The position numbers were made by a program, and so were the translations under genes. A stretch of 64,000 bases of DNA from Casuarina equisetifolia (taxonomy: Eukaryota; Streptophyta; Magnoliopsida; Fagales; Casuarinaceae), in the NCBI GenBank assembly GCA_028551475.1, contig CM052356.1:28051884-28115883 (forward strand), given 5' to 3'. Below the pieces are notes generated by a model. That model was not told the DNA's origin and made no database searches. It saw nothing but the letters and a program-made list of their open reading frames with translations. The first letter of the stretch is position 1. Each line of letters opens with the position of its first letter. Below, piece by piece: positions 11,335 to 24,800 of this stretch.

Positions 11335-14300
11335 ATGACTCTCAGAACTCCAGGAACACCGGCTTCAAAGACAGACAGGACGCCAGTATCAACTCCGGGG
11401 GGCCCAAGAGCCAAGGAAGAGAAGATTGTAGTTACAGTACGATTAAGGCCTTTAAGCAAAAGGGAGCAGCTAGCAAAGGATCAAGTAGCGTGGGAGTGCA
11501 TTGATGATCATACAATTGTTCATAAACCACCACCTCAGGAACGTTCAGCTCAACCGGCCTCATTCACATTTGGTACCTAATGACATTTATTCCCTCTCCA
11601 TAATTTCTTACCCAAAAAAACTCATTTTGTTTCAGTTTATCATTCAAAAATCATCCCTTGACTAGCTTTTTCGTATTGCAGACAAAGTCTTTGGTCCTGC
11701 TAGTCTAACTGAGACAGTATATGAGGAAGGAGTAAAGAATGTCGCCCTCTCTGCTTTGATGGGCATCAATGGTAGAACATTTCCATTAATTACTTTTAAT
11801 TTTGTGTCTCAGCTGAACAATTAACTCATCATATCTTAAATTGCAGCAACCATATTCGCATATGGACAAACTAGCAGTGGCAAGACATACACGATGCGCG
11901 GGATAACAGAGAAAGCTGTTCATGATATCTATAGGCATATAATGAATGTAAGTTTTATCAGAACCTGGTAACGTTGCTCCTTGATTTTTATCAGAATCCT
12001 ATGGAGTGCAGCTTGGTTGGGGTTGTTGGGGTAGACCCGAAACAGATTACTATTTAAATTGACATGGCACCAATAAAAACTCATAAAGTCATATAATATA
12101 TGATATTTAAACCTAATTCATAACATGAAAAAAAAAATACTACTTATTTGTGCGAAATGGAGTCTTGACTATAAAAGTTGAGAAGAAAAAAGACTATAAC
12201 AGTTGAGAAACATATTTGGAAAAAACTTGGGTCTTGCCTGGTTGCAAGAGGAAAAAATTGCAAATCTTTCAATATAAAGGTGAGCTTGATCTAATTGATT
12301 TGCATACTTACTACCAACCTGCGGTTTCTTGTCTATGAAGTTTATCATTTTCTTATTTACATCTTCAAAAATTGAGGATGTGTATGTACACATGCGTAAA
12401 ATAGGCAAAAAGTTAATTAGAAATTTAAGCATCTCTACAAGATTTTTGAAGCCTTTGGGTCCTGGTCACAGTAGCGCACCTGCCACAATGGTACTCCGCC
12501 ACTGATTTTATGGCTGATGAAATTACAAGCACTAGGAAGATTGTGCCTTACAAACTAATTTTTTGCTCCTTTGCCATGATTGCAGACCCCAGAAAGGGAT
12601 TTTGCGATAAAAATTTCTGGACTTGAAATATATAATGAAAATGTACGAGACCTGTTGAATGCAGAGTCTGGTCGCAATCTGAAGTTGTTGGATGATCCAG
12701 AGGTAATGTATCGGTAAAATTTTTGCTGATTTTAAGAATCAAAACTTGAGTTTTGAGGGAACTTCTTTCCACATAAACTGGAACCTTTTTTTGTTCTTTC
12801 TGTGCAGAAAGGTACCGTGGTTGAGAAGTTGGTAGAAGAGACGGCAACCGATGATCAGCATTTGAGACATTTGATCAGCATTTGTGAGGGTAAATTATTG
12901 TACCCTTCAGCTTGAGTTAACTTAGGCCGGTAATATCTGTTGTATTTGTTGGCATTGAATGTTTTTCTTTGGTTTTGTAGCTCAAAGGCAAGTTGGTGAA
13001 ACTGCCCTTAACGATAACAGCTCACGATCGCACCAGATAATAAGACTGGTAAGTTTCGTGGATCTTAATTTCTTTGATATTCTTAAATAAATTTTTTCTG
13101 CTAAATAGGAACACATTTGCTGTCTTTGTAGACAATTCAAAGTACTCTTCGTGAAAATTTTGATTGCGTGAGATCCTTTGTTGCAAGCTTGGTAAGCATT
13201 ATTACCCTACCTCATCTTTTCGGTTACATTTTTGATACCTTTCTTCACTAAAAGTTATTAATATCATCAATTTGCAGAATTTTGTCGATCTGGCTGGAAG
13301 TGAAAGAGCTTCGCAGACACAGGCAGATGGTGCTCGGCTCAGGGAAGGATGCCATATCAACCTCAGCTTGATGACACTCACGACAGTAATCAGAAAGCTC
13401 AGGTCAGAATCTACTACAGCAGTCTTTCATATGGAAGGAAAATTCTCATATGAAAACCTGCCTTCATCTAAATGGGAGTACCAGTCTGGGGGAAATTAAC
13501 TTCGTTAGCACCCTATATATATAAGGATTGCAAAAAGCACTGCAAATGCTTAGTTCTCTATTCTTCTCTATATATGTACATACCTTCTTAATAGCTTACC
13601 GGCTTTGATTGTATTGATATGTTGATATGTTAATAATCTTTCACTTGCCTCCTAAATTATTTAAATGCAGTGTTGGCAAAAGAAGTGGTCATATACCATA
13701 CAGAGACTCAAAGCTAACTCGCATATTGCAGCACTCACTTGGTGGGAATGCACGCACTGCCATCATATGTACTCTCAGTCCAGCACTGAGCCATTTTGAA
13801 CAATCACGAAATACTCTCTTCTTTGCAACCCGGGCAAAGGAAGTAACAAATAATGCCCAAGTAAACATGGTACTTCTACTTTCTCCTTACTGTTAATTCG
13901 CGTCTTCCATCAATTTCAAAGAGAGACTAGTAACGATGTTTTTTTCCTTTTGACATATGCAGGTTGTCTCAGACAAGCAGCTAGTGAAACATTTGCAGAA
14001 GGAGGTAGCCAGGCTGGAAGCAGAACTGCGCACTCCTGATCCAAAAAAGGAAAAGGATTTGAAAATTCAGCAGGTAAATTGTGATACGTCTAGAATGATT
14101 TTGTGTTGATGGAGTGTGGTTGAATCCATGATGGTTATGTCACATTGTTGGTCTTGGTTAGATGGAGATGGAAATTGAGGAATTGAGGCGGCAAAGAGAT
14201 CTAGCACAATCTCAGGTGGATGAATTACGCAAAAAACTTGAGGAGGATCAGCAGGTCTTTCTCTCTCCCTCTCCCTCTCCCTCTCCCTCTCTCTCTCTCT

Positions 14301-15830
14301 TGCGCACAGATAAATGGAATACATGATCAATTTCAACCTTCTCACGGGAAGGAGAAAAACAGAAACATGATTATTCAACTTATCCCTTATTTCTATTGTT
14401 CAGAGTTCAAACCCATTTGAATCACCTCGACCATCAGTGAAGAAGTGTCTGTCCTATACTGGTGCACTATCACCAAAACTTGAGGGCAAGGAGATAGGCG
14501 GTGCTGACAAAGTAAGAAGTACTATGTTGAGGCAGTCTATGAGGCAATCATCAGCTGCTCCGTTCACACTTATGCATGAGATTCGCAAACTAGAACATCT
14601 CCAGGAGCAGCTTGGTGAAGAAGCAAACAGAGCCCTAGAAGTACTACAAAAGGAAGTGGCTTGTCATAGACTGGGTAAAAAGGATGCAGCTGAAACAATT
14701 GCTAAGCTGCAAGAAGAAATAAGAGAAATGCGTTCAATGCGTTCAGTACCAAAAGAAGTTGAATTTGGAAATGCAATTGCTCCTAATAAGAGTGTCAGTG
14801 CTAATCTGAAGGAAGAGATTACGAGACTACATTCACAAGGCAGCACCATCGCCAACCTTGAGGAGCAGCTTGAGAATGTTCAGAAATCCATAGATAAATT
14901 GGTAATGTCTCTTCCAAACAATTATAACCAGCTTAACAGTGAATCCCCATCCAAGACTAAGAAGGAACAGAAAAAGAAGAAGTTACTACCTTTGGCTTCG
15001 AGTAATGTTGCCAACCGGCACAACTTTATAAGATCTCCCTGCTCCCCTCTATCAGCTTCTGAGCAAGTTATAACTTCCGATATAGAAAATAGAGCTCCTG
15101 ATCAAGATGATACTGTGTCCACTGACACTCTGCCAGATTCTGAAAAGGAGACACCAACCAAGAGTGAAGATGGTGGGGATAACTCATCTAAGGAAAACAC
15201 CCCTGGATATCGACGTTCTAGTTCGGTTAACATGAAGAAAATGCAAAAAATGTTCCAAAATGCTGCAGAAGAGAATGTAAGAAACATAAGAGCATACGTA
15301 ACAGAACTGAAAGAACGTGTGGCCAAACTTCAATACCAAAAACAGCTACTTGTCTGCCAGGTAAAATATTTACTTGTCTTTCTATGATTAATTCCTTTGT
15401 GTTTTATCCTCTAGATTCAGAAGTTTTCGTCTCTATTACAGATTCAGAAGTAATATTTACTTTGATATTTACTTCATGTGCATTTATTATTTGTCTCTAG
15501 GTGCTGGAGCTAGAAGCAAACGAAGCAGCTGGGTACAATTTAGAGGGTGAAGAAATCAATGAGCCAGTGGAGCCGCAGGTTTCATGGCAAGTAACGTTCA
15601 GGGAGCAAAGGCAACAAATCATCGAGTTGTGGGATGTGTGTTACGTCTCCATCATCCACAGGACCCAGTTTTATTTGTTATTCAAGGGGGACCCGGCTGA
15701 TCAGATTTACATGGAAGTGGAGCTTAGGCGCCTGACTTGGTTGCAGCAGCACCTAGCAGAACTCGGGAATGCAAGCCCAGCACCCATGGGAGACGAGCCC
15801 ACAATCTCTTTGTCATCAAGGTGCTTTTCT

Positions 15831-15864
<34 letters not shown>

Positions 15865-16286
15865 CCATTTCCACGAAGCCTTTTCGAAATAAAAATCAAT
15901 CAATCAGGTGGAGTGAGTTGAAATAAAAATAATTTCGTTTCTTATTCTCATGCCGTAGTATCAGAGCAATTAGGCGTGAGAGAGAGTTCCTGGCAAAGAG
16001 GTTGACCTCGCGGTTGAGTATGGAGGAGAGAGAATCATTGTACATTAAATGGGATATCCCACTTGAGGGAAAGCAGAGGAGGATGCAATTTGTGAACAAA
16101 CTTTGGACCGATCCCCATGATGCTAAGAATGTACAGGAGAGCGCTGAAATAGTAGCAAAGCTTGTAGGGTTCTGTGAAAGTGGAAACTTGTCAAAGGAGA
16201 TGTTCGAGCTGAATTTTGTGCTTCCATCTGATAGGAGGCCATGGCTTACGGGCTGGAATCAAATCTCAAACCTTCTTCATTTGTGA
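11335..16286 (+). CDS. NACK1: NACK1/HINKEL-type cytokinesis kinesin (KIN-7A), 14 exons, 962 aa
   Basis: Coding exons are 11335-11572, 11682-11771, 11847-11947, 12586-12702, 12808-12889, 12981-13048, 13132-13191, 13278-13402, 13671-13869, 13963-14073, 14162-14254, 14404-15360, 15501-15820 and 15959-16286. All are GT-AG and sum to 963 codons. The start [17 protein letters not shown] matches tobacco and Arabidopsis NACK1. The motor domain spans about residues 30-365: P-loop GQTSSGKT (116-123), switch I NDNSSRSH (220-227), switch II DLAGSE (256-261). A neck and coiled coils follow, then a Ser/Thr-Pro-rich region and the C-terminal NACK domain (DUF3490). In the family this kinesin carries and activates the NPK1/ANP MAPKKK at the phragmoplast equator to expand the cell plate. 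The length is close to the roughly 960 aa usual for the family. Every signature residue I checked is present, so the gene looks intact. Confidence 0.97.
14257..14300. repeat. (CTCTCC)n/(CT)n run in kinesin intron 11
   Basis: The polypyrimidine run begins right after the GT donor at 14255. A similar (TC)n run lies at about 15832-15857 in intron 13, close to the donor at 15821. Both are on the coding strand and intronic. Confidence 0.85.
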
Positions 16287-18078
16287 TAAGTTTCTTTACT
16301 TACTTTCTTCTTCTCTTGTACATGTAAAATGATTTTGGAGCTTTCCTCCAAAATTTCCTAGTTCATGATTGATTAAGCGCCCTAGTTACCATGATGGCTT
16401 GGGATTCTCGTTTTTGAATAAAATAATCGATTCTTTGCACTTCCATTATTCAGACTTTTAGGGTTTAGGGTTTTGAAGAAGTACATGCACGTATTAGGGT
16501 CTCCTGGACCGCAAGGTCAACTTTCAATTGCATCCTATACAACGTGTATTATTGCTCACTAGTTTGATTTTTAGTGAATTTGATTTGATTGCTCACTAGT
16601 TTGATTTTTAGTGAATATGGTTTGCTTAGAAAAGTAACAACGAACAAATCAGAAGGGCTTCGGAGACCTTTGTTAACTTTCAATCTTATTCTACCCTAGG
16701 GTACATTATTGTTCCCGGGTTTGATTTTTAGTGAAATGTAGTTTGCTGAGAAAGGAAAAAAGGGACAAATCAGAAGAGTTTCTTATTCTCATTTTCTGAA
16801 AGCCAAGTGAATGACACGTTATCTTTGACAGCTTTCCTCTTTTTCCTTAAAAGAAGAAACACTTTGAAAAGAAGATTTGAGTGCAAGATTCGTATCTCAA
16901 AACTTTATCCTCCAGTAGAAGAAGTTTGATACCAAGAAGGAATTGAGCAAGAGTGGCATACAAAACGCTTGCTGTCATATTTTCTGCAACGTAACTTTTA
17001 AGAAATTTACATTGAACTTCGTTGAACATGTAGTTGGTAAGTCCGTCATTTTCACACTTTTTTTTCGTAGTCTTCTCACAAATATTTCCAGCCCGATCCA
17101 CACGTTAAGCAAAAGTAGTAGTGTGAGTTACGTCAGGAGACTTGGTCATACAAGTTGACCAGTTGCCGACTATCTTGATCTCACGAGGATCTATTTTAAA
17201 ATATTAAAAAATTAGGTAAAATTTTTTTATCACTTATAAACTTAAAAATTCATCTTTTTATTTCTAATATCGAACAATACTTCTCTTTAACATTTTTCTT
17301 CATATTCATGTTGATATAAGTATTGCATAGAGATTGAAACTCAACTTTGATGCATAGAGTAATAAGAAATATAGGCTTGTCTATTAACTTTAATATTAAA
17401 TTAAAGTGTAAGATTTCATCTTAAAATTTTAAAATATTAAATAAAAAATATCATAACTTATAAATTTAATAAATTATCTTCATAATTATAATATGTAACA
17501 ATACCCATCATTAATACATTCACACACTTACGTCTCTTGAGATTGAGTTGCTTTGTCTTCCACAACCGAAAGAGGGAAGGCAGAGCACGTTCTGGTTCCT
17601 TTGCAATTTGAATTTCAGTGATCTCGACTTCACTGGTCTGAACAGCTCAAGAAGCAAGTTGTTCTGGAAAAGACTCTTCTACACTAATTTCTATTGCCTC
17701 TTTGTGAAAAGGAAATAGAAATTCACAAAGAAACATTGGTTGTTGTAATTTACATCTCTGATTGTATCGGGGGCTGTTCGGTGCTGAATTTTGGAGTTCA
17801 AAGGTTATACTTTTTACTATTTAGTTGGCACCAAAACGGCTTTACGTTTTAGACATTACATCAAAAGTACTGGTCCCAAACACTTTCAAGGTAGGTGATC
17901 AACATCCATATACGAATAGAGAACAAACCAGCACCAGCGGTGAGCGGTTGTTCAGTAATCTCTAAGCTTGACAAAGTACAAAAACCCTCTGCTGTCGCCC
18001 TTATGGCCTGCTAAACTGAATCTCCACGAAAGCTCATTCATATCAGAAATTTCTTGCAGATTTTGCAGAAGCTTTTAC

Positions 18079-18124
<46 letters not shown>

Positions 18125-18417
18125 AAGTTTAGGACATGAAGCTATGATTCAACATTGCTTTTGATAGTGCATTACTAGCCTTGCAACAACTACAACATAA
18201 TAAACCACGCCAACAGACTAAAAGTGGGAACAAGTCCTCATGACCCAAAATTATTTCCATGGCAAATACTGCTGCTACTACTAGCATATGATATACGACA
18301 GAACACACCAACTTTAACATAAATTAACTCCCTAATAATCTCCACCCTTGACACAATGCATCAAAGAAGATTGACGCACACAGGATGGAGAAATACTTCC
18401 TTGAATGTCTCAGACAT
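16287..18417. other. Spacer with short direct repeats and AT-rich relic
   Basis: This contains the kinesin 3' UTR and spacer. A segment holding TTTGATTTTTAGTGAA occurs three times (about 16562, 16610 and 16720); the last two are followed by related TTTGCT...ACAAATCAGAAG sequence, so they look like an imperfect duplication. Two similar AT-rich stretches near 17.18-17.29 and 17.40-17.51 kb may be remnants of an old mobile element. A (GA)n run occupies about 18081-18121. I see no gene. Confidence 0.5.
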
Positions 18418-18696
18418 CTAGCACTTGGGAAAGGGAGTTCCACAAGTGTTGGCCACCTTCCGGGCATTCGGGGAGTTCACAAACTTCTGGAGGTTGGGGT
18501 TCTTGAGGTACTGGCAGAGGCAGGGCTTCTGTTCCTTGATCTTACTGCAACACACCTTGGATGGTGGACTAGCAGATGTGATGGCGCTCACACATGGGCT
18601 CAGCTGCGTTGGGTTGCATGTTACTGCCACAGTTACCTGCGCACTGGAGAGAAGCAGCACCAGCAGAGTACACACTGCAATATATGCTGCCTTCAT
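18418..18696 (-). CDS. Type-2 non-specific lipid-transfer protein, 92 aa
   Basis: Single exon. The ATG at 18694-18696 starts MKAAYIAVCTLLVLLLSS, a clear signal peptide of about 24-26 residues ending near VTVA. The mature part carries the eight-cysteine motif in type-2 spacing: C-x7-C, a CC pair, a C-L-C triplet with a hydrophobic middle residue, then two C-terminal cysteines ending in FPKC. In this family four disulphides hold a four-helix fold with a flexible hydrophobic cavity. The protein is secreted and binds lipids for cuticle, suberin or stress roles. A TATA box (CTATAAATTA, reverse strand of 18806-18815) lies about 110 bp upstream. An overlapping frame on the other strand is long but is only a shadow. 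In Arabidopsis the nearest remembered relatives are At3g18280 and At1g48750. Confidence 0.95.
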   Translation of the reverse strand: MKAAYIAVCTLLVLLLSSAQVTVAVTCNPTQLSPCVSAITSASPPSKVCCSKIKEQKPCLCQYLKNPNLQKFVNSPNARKVANTCGTPFPKC

Positions 18697-18805
18697 TTTC
18701 ACTTGCTTGAGGAGGGAGCTAAGGATGTTTGTATTGCTATGAGAAAGAGGGAGAGATATAGAGAAAGATGTTGGTTTGTGTGGTGGATTTGGCTGGGGTT
18801 CCTCT

Positions 18806-18815
18806 TAATTTATAG
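18806..18815 (-). promoter_or_regulatory. TATA box of the lipid-transfer protein gene
   Basis: Read on the minus strand the sequence is CTATAAATTA. It ends 110 bp before the ATG, an expected distance for a plant gene with a short leader. Confidence 0.6.
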
Positions 18816-18859
18816 GGAAGGGATCAGTGAAAAGAAACTGGAAAAGGAATAGCAGGAGT

Positions 18860-21800
18860 AAGGGTAATTTCGTACCCCTGAAGACCTCTGATTTTGGATT
18901 AAAATTGAAAAGAAAAGAAGCCTCCAGTTGGGACCTATTACTTAAAGTTGGTCCATTACTAAAAGAAGGAAATTAATTCACTTGCAAGATCTAGATCCAT
19001 TTTAATTATTTTCTTTTAAAGGACAGCTCTTTTCACATTCTGTTCTTGGCTCTCTGCCCACCACATTGAGCTTCAGAAATTCATGAATGCATATGAGACT
19101 TAACACCTACGTTGCTTACTAGATAAAATCTCCCACGAAGCTAATGAACTCAGAAGATCAACCATCCCTGTTTTGCTTTCAGTCAGTAATAAACTGCTTT
19201 CTTACTGCATGTAAACACCTCATACGAGAGAGAGAGAGACAATGAAAGAGAGCAAAGGAAGTTTTTCAAAAGAAACATAACAAGATAAATTAGACAACCC
19301 GAAGGACAAGGTAAGCCATTTTTGTCAAGGGCTTTTGGAATAATTAGTGACCCCAAAGTCAGTATGCTCAATCAAGTGGCATGAGCAATCATCTTTCGGC
19401 GCAGTTTCAGTAGCAATGTCGTATCTTTTCATAGTTCAAATGGTCACTGTGCAAGAAGTCTGTTTCATACTTCATTCGCCCAGGTTCTAAACGTTTGCTT
19501 TGCAACTTAGCCTGCCAAATGATAGACGCCTTGCAAAGAAAGGCAAGCAGGCATCGTAAGAAAATAATGCATTCATCTCACATCTGGATCGCTACCTAAT
19601 GGCATGTGTAAGCAGTTCTTTCTTTTCGTTTCAGAATCCAATATCTGTAATTTTCAGTTATTATCTTATTACTACCACAATGGGGGCGCAATGATAAAAG
19701 TAATGCTTTGAGATGAACAAACTTTTCTTTAAAGGCAGGCCTGAACCACAATCATTTGCATGACATTAGCGCAACCATCCAGCATTGTACTTCACATTTT
19801 CTTTAGGTAAATCTAGGCAATTTAGGGGCGAAAAAGCAATGCCCATTTCGTGATGATAACGTTTTCGGCATGCAGAAGGTTTTGTTTCGCACCATGACTA
19901 TAATAATAAGTACAAGAGGACTAAACAATTTGTGTATATTTTTTAATTACTATGCAGAAGCACGAATGCCTGGTGTCCCACCCCTTCACACCACTGTGGT
20001 GCCTTTCGGTGATACTGATGTAAGCAATCGCAGCATTTATATTACATGTTCTTATGGTGGAGCCACATGCTCTTATCATTAGTTTGACCTGCACTATCAG
20101 AGTTCTGTGTGATCAATCATTATAATCACTTATCATTATGAATCTTGTTGTCGGTACTGCTTCCACAATCGTCCCTTTAGCTTTTGTACCGGTGAGAAAA
20201 CCAAAGCAGAATGATAACTGCTAGACTAATAAGAAGATGAGCAGAGAAAACTTCTGCCGCATATGATATACAGAACTTGTACTCGTTTCTGCCTTCTCGA
20301 TTAAAGCTCGTTTCCTGTTAACCAGAAAGCAAATTTATGTGGCACTTCTCTTAGGAAAATTGTTCTTCTTTTTTGGCTAAGTAAAAGCGATAGAAGATGG
20401 TTGCTGGGGTTGGCCAAAACCTAACCGCCGGGACGCCAAGAAGAAAGGGCTTAACACTAACTGGCCTGGACTTTGGGAACTGCAAATTCTCCCACAAGCA
20501 TGCTTGACCTTTGCGATGAACACTTGCAGGGATGGATTTTAGACATAAGCTTCTTACCTATTTTTTCACATTTAAACTGAACTCCAACCCAACAAATGAT
20601 GTGGCAGTATGTTGTAGCACCAGACCAAGACCCTCTTGGAGTTCTTTGCAGAAAAGCTTTATGGGTTAAACTAGAAATGTTTGGAACTCTAGAATTCTAA
20701 TGCTTTCTCAGTATAATAATATTATTATAGGTACGCCCCGGCCTCTTGGTTATTTACGATTAAACGAAAGCATTATGGTTTCATGAGGCGCCAGAGGTGC
20801 ATGGCAAAATAATTTGATTCTCTTCTTTGCGAGCCACTTTAGGCTGTTACGGATAAAGATGTACGGCATTATTACCAATCATAGCTAGGTATGGAGTCAG
20901 TATAAAATGATTATAGTCCACTTTTAGTAGATTATGAAATCCCTTTGGCGTAGAGCCCAAGTAAAGGCAACCCTGAATTGGTTTTCCGGTCAAGCATTGG
21001 AGATAATTCCTTTTTCCACAGTATACCATGGCAATCCATCTGAAGAACTCAGAATTGATGCCAAATAAGTGCATTTAGGTGATCTGCTCAAAAATAAGTT
21101 ATGCATGCCTGACAAAAGAGGTAATCAATTGGACCCAAGCACTTCATATTCCTCTCTCTCGGGGAATGTAAGTGGTAGATGAGTTGGCTATTTTATAGGT
21201 AAAGTTCAGCATGGACGTGAAAAAAGGGTTCAACTTTCCAAGCATATTCTCTTTTGCCTTTGTTGGCGCCTGCAAGTTGATCTTTCGCTGTAGTATGAGA
21301 CTTGCACCCATTATCTCTAATTCCACTTATTATGAACAAAAAGAAAAATAATGTGTTCTAATCTGTTGGGTTCATCCGTTGCTCACAAGTTTAGGTCATA
21401 TGTCACCAATAATGAAACTAATCTCGCTAGTTTAGATTTAGTATCCGCATGATGTTATAGTGGAATGGGGTGGGGTTGTGTGCCTATGTGTGTGTGTGTA
21501 TATATATATATACATAGATATCTTCTTTTCTCTCAAGAATTAAAAATTCATTTCCTAGTTGTTAGATCCAAGTTATGGTGACATCTTTATGACAACACAA
21601 AACGATAAATTAAATGCTGGTTTATAAATTGTTATGATCAATATTATGGCCTCACTTATTAAAGACATGCAACTGACTTCAAATGACCTAATTAAATTGC
21701 TGTAAGTTAGCTGTAAAAAAAAATCTATTTAAAAAAAACGTGATTAGTATAAAGCTGTCTAATGATGTTCAAACACGACCTTGATTTTCATGTTTGAAAT

Positions 21801-24800
21801 CATTGCAAAGGCGTGTGAGAAGAATTTCAATTAAAGAGCATCAAGAAAAGTTTATGGAAAATTTTAATTCCACTTAAAGGAAGGAGTGTGATTAATTTCT
21901 ACACATACCTTTCTACACAACGGAGAGTCTTCTACACAATTAATGAGAACCGAAAGGACAAAATGAAAGATTTACAAAAACAAATGTCTCTATGAGAAAG
22001 TAGAAAGACATCTTTCTTCATAATGAATTCTTTGTGAGTGCTTGAGAGAGAAGTACAAGGTTAACATGTGTTCTCTTGAGTTCTAGTATGTCTAGAAAGC
22101 ATTTAGAAATCATAATCAAAAGCTTTGAGATCAAGTTCTTCACTACTGTCATCTGTTAAGTCATGATTTCGAGCATGATATCAACGAACGTAGGAACTAG
22201 GATAATATATGAGCTTCATGGTAAACTGAATTGGTTAATAGATCTAAATGCAAATTCCGTAAGTTGATCTTTCCTCATATGTCCATTAACTGCTTAGCAG
22301 ATTAGAATAGATTGTGGTTGGCCGTGCTAGACTAATTCACCATCTTATTGGCCTTGCAAATTATATCGTTAGATTTTTCACTTTCCCAGTTCGTTTATTC
22401 TTAACCTAAAGTTCTTCTGACTTGTTTATTGTTGTTTAGTGCTACTAATTATCCACGTCCAAAATAAAATTGAATCAGGGTAAATTAACATCATTAGAGC
22501 GTGAAAAAAGATCATAATTGATCTTACTGTAAGGGGTCCAGACAGTCAAAATTAGAGTGCTGGAAATGATTATGCGGGCCCTCAAAATCATGGTACTTCG
22601 CCTCTTTAATAGCCACGCTTACATGATCAGTAGTGGCACAGTCATTAATAACGGGAGTCAAAGGTTGTCCTTTGGTGGTGGGGAGTGGAGTCCAAATGAA
22701 AAGCTCGGAAAGAACAAACACTGTATGCACAATTGACTGCTGTTAACCACCCATCTCCCGATTCTCTTGTTGTTAGGCTATCAAATCAGTGCAGTCTCTC
22801 AAGAAAAGCAACAAAGCTGGGGTAACAAACGTGAACCTTGCATGCTTCTGTCCAATATGATAAATCTAGAGCTTTTCTGTGATTTGGATCTGTGTCACTT
22901 CTACAACAGTTGCAATGTAGGCTCTCCTTGGTGGATAAAATTTGGATCCAATAAAGCGTAGAGATCTTGATGTATGAAGCGTCTTCTACCTCATGATTCC
23001 AGGCTTCGGAGTTATTCATTAGGCACGCCTGTGGAGCAACTTTCTGGTGGAAAATACTGTACAAGAGATTAAAGAGAAGTCACTTTTGTTTGCTTTAGAA
23101 AAATGTTATAATAGCTTTTTGAGTTTTCATGTGATTTTGGCCTGAGGATAGGAGATTAATTGTGAATGGGTACATGCTTTAGTCAAAGAATGCTACTTCA
23201 GATGAGGAACGAGAAAGCAAATTATTATTATTATTATTTTGAAATGAATAAGAAAGCAATTTTCTTAGTGCAGCTTCTCTCTCAGTATTCCTCATCAAAG
23301 ATCATAACCTCAAATTGGTAGCAAAATGATAAAAGACAGACAGAAAGCATTATATGAGGGTATAGTTTCTGATAATGACCTAGATTATGAACTGGAAACC
23401 ATCAATTAAGGACACCATCTAATCCTAGTAATTTGTCTATGCAATGATTAGTGGCTGGATTTCAGCATCTAATCCGAGTAATTTGTCCATGGAATGATTA
23501 GTGGTTGGATTTCAGCTATTTTCACGCAACCCTAATCCATTTCATCAATATCTAGGCAAAGAGTATCCTTGAAATTCCATCTATGTGCTCCTGGAACTAG
23601 AGAGAAGTTTAGAACTTTAAGAGGATTAGCTAAGCCAGTACAAAGCGTCATCTTATAATGGAAGCTCCACTTTCCTTGCCATGATCATTGCCCCCTATCG
23701 GTCCTTAGCTGCAATAATTTGATCAAAGACTAGTGTATAACGCAGCCAACCAAATGAATGCCACTGTTTTAAGTGTTGTTCAAAATTGACTTATAAGGAA
23801 GGAGACAAATCCTTCATTCTTAGGAGGATACAATCAGTCATCACTTAGAGAAGAGACAAGTTTGGTGGTTAGGAGTTAAGCAGTTTCTACATTTAATTTC
23901 GAGAGAAAAACAGCTAGTTGGTCCCAAATTTTGAAACCCAAAAGTCTCATTCTCCTTGGTGACAATTACATGCTTTTAATCCAATAAATTCAAGGCTTTT
24001 ATTTGCAATCCACGTGAGTGTTTTTTTCCTCTTACATTGAACAATAAGATAGTCTCTTTTTTGTTTCTCATACTAAATTTATATTCTAGTTTTGTTCCAT
24101 ATTTTTACAACATATATATGTCCGTGGGTTTTTATGATTAAATGAGAGATAAGTATGTTCATTGATGTTGTATTTGGTATAATTTTGTTAACTCAACTTG
24201 CTTATAATAAAAACTAATATTCCAATTCATTCCGTGGTTTTTCCTTCTACATTAGGAGGTTTTCCATGTAAATTATTTTGTCATATTACGCCTTCTCGTT
24301 TGATTTATCTGGTGTAGTATGCATTCACTATGCAGTTTTTAATGACAAATTTTATATGTCGTACTTCTTCGCTCGTAAACCAGGGGTAAAAGTAGGGTCT
24401 AGGTTAAAAGCTTTTTTCCCACATTAATGCATACTACAACATTTAAGCAATAGGCAATTTGATAAAGATCCATGGAAAGTTGAAATCCTTCTCTTTTATA
24501 GGTGTTGCTGCAATAAAACTTTTGTGGGAAATCATTTCATTAACAAGCAGCGGAATGACTTCCCGGCCTACATTAGCAGATGTGAATTAAAGAGAACACT
24601 CCCATACACGTTGAAAAGTTCAAGTCTGAAGAAAATGGTCACAAGAAAATTGTTGCAGAGTTTAGGCTCAGTGCTCGGAGATCAATCAGATGCTTCCTTA
24701 CTTCGTTCCGGCTTTTTGTGGGCTTGGCTTTTACTTTAAGAGTTTGTTTTTGCATTTTGTTTGCCGAGGTGCATTTGTAAACGACGACTGTTTTGATAGT

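Noticed and set aside
18385-18852. 155-codon + strand frame over the lipid-transfer protein gene
   Set aside because: It is antisense to the nsLTP, whose eight-cysteine pattern, signal peptide and TATA box are clear. The + strand frame has no family resemblance.
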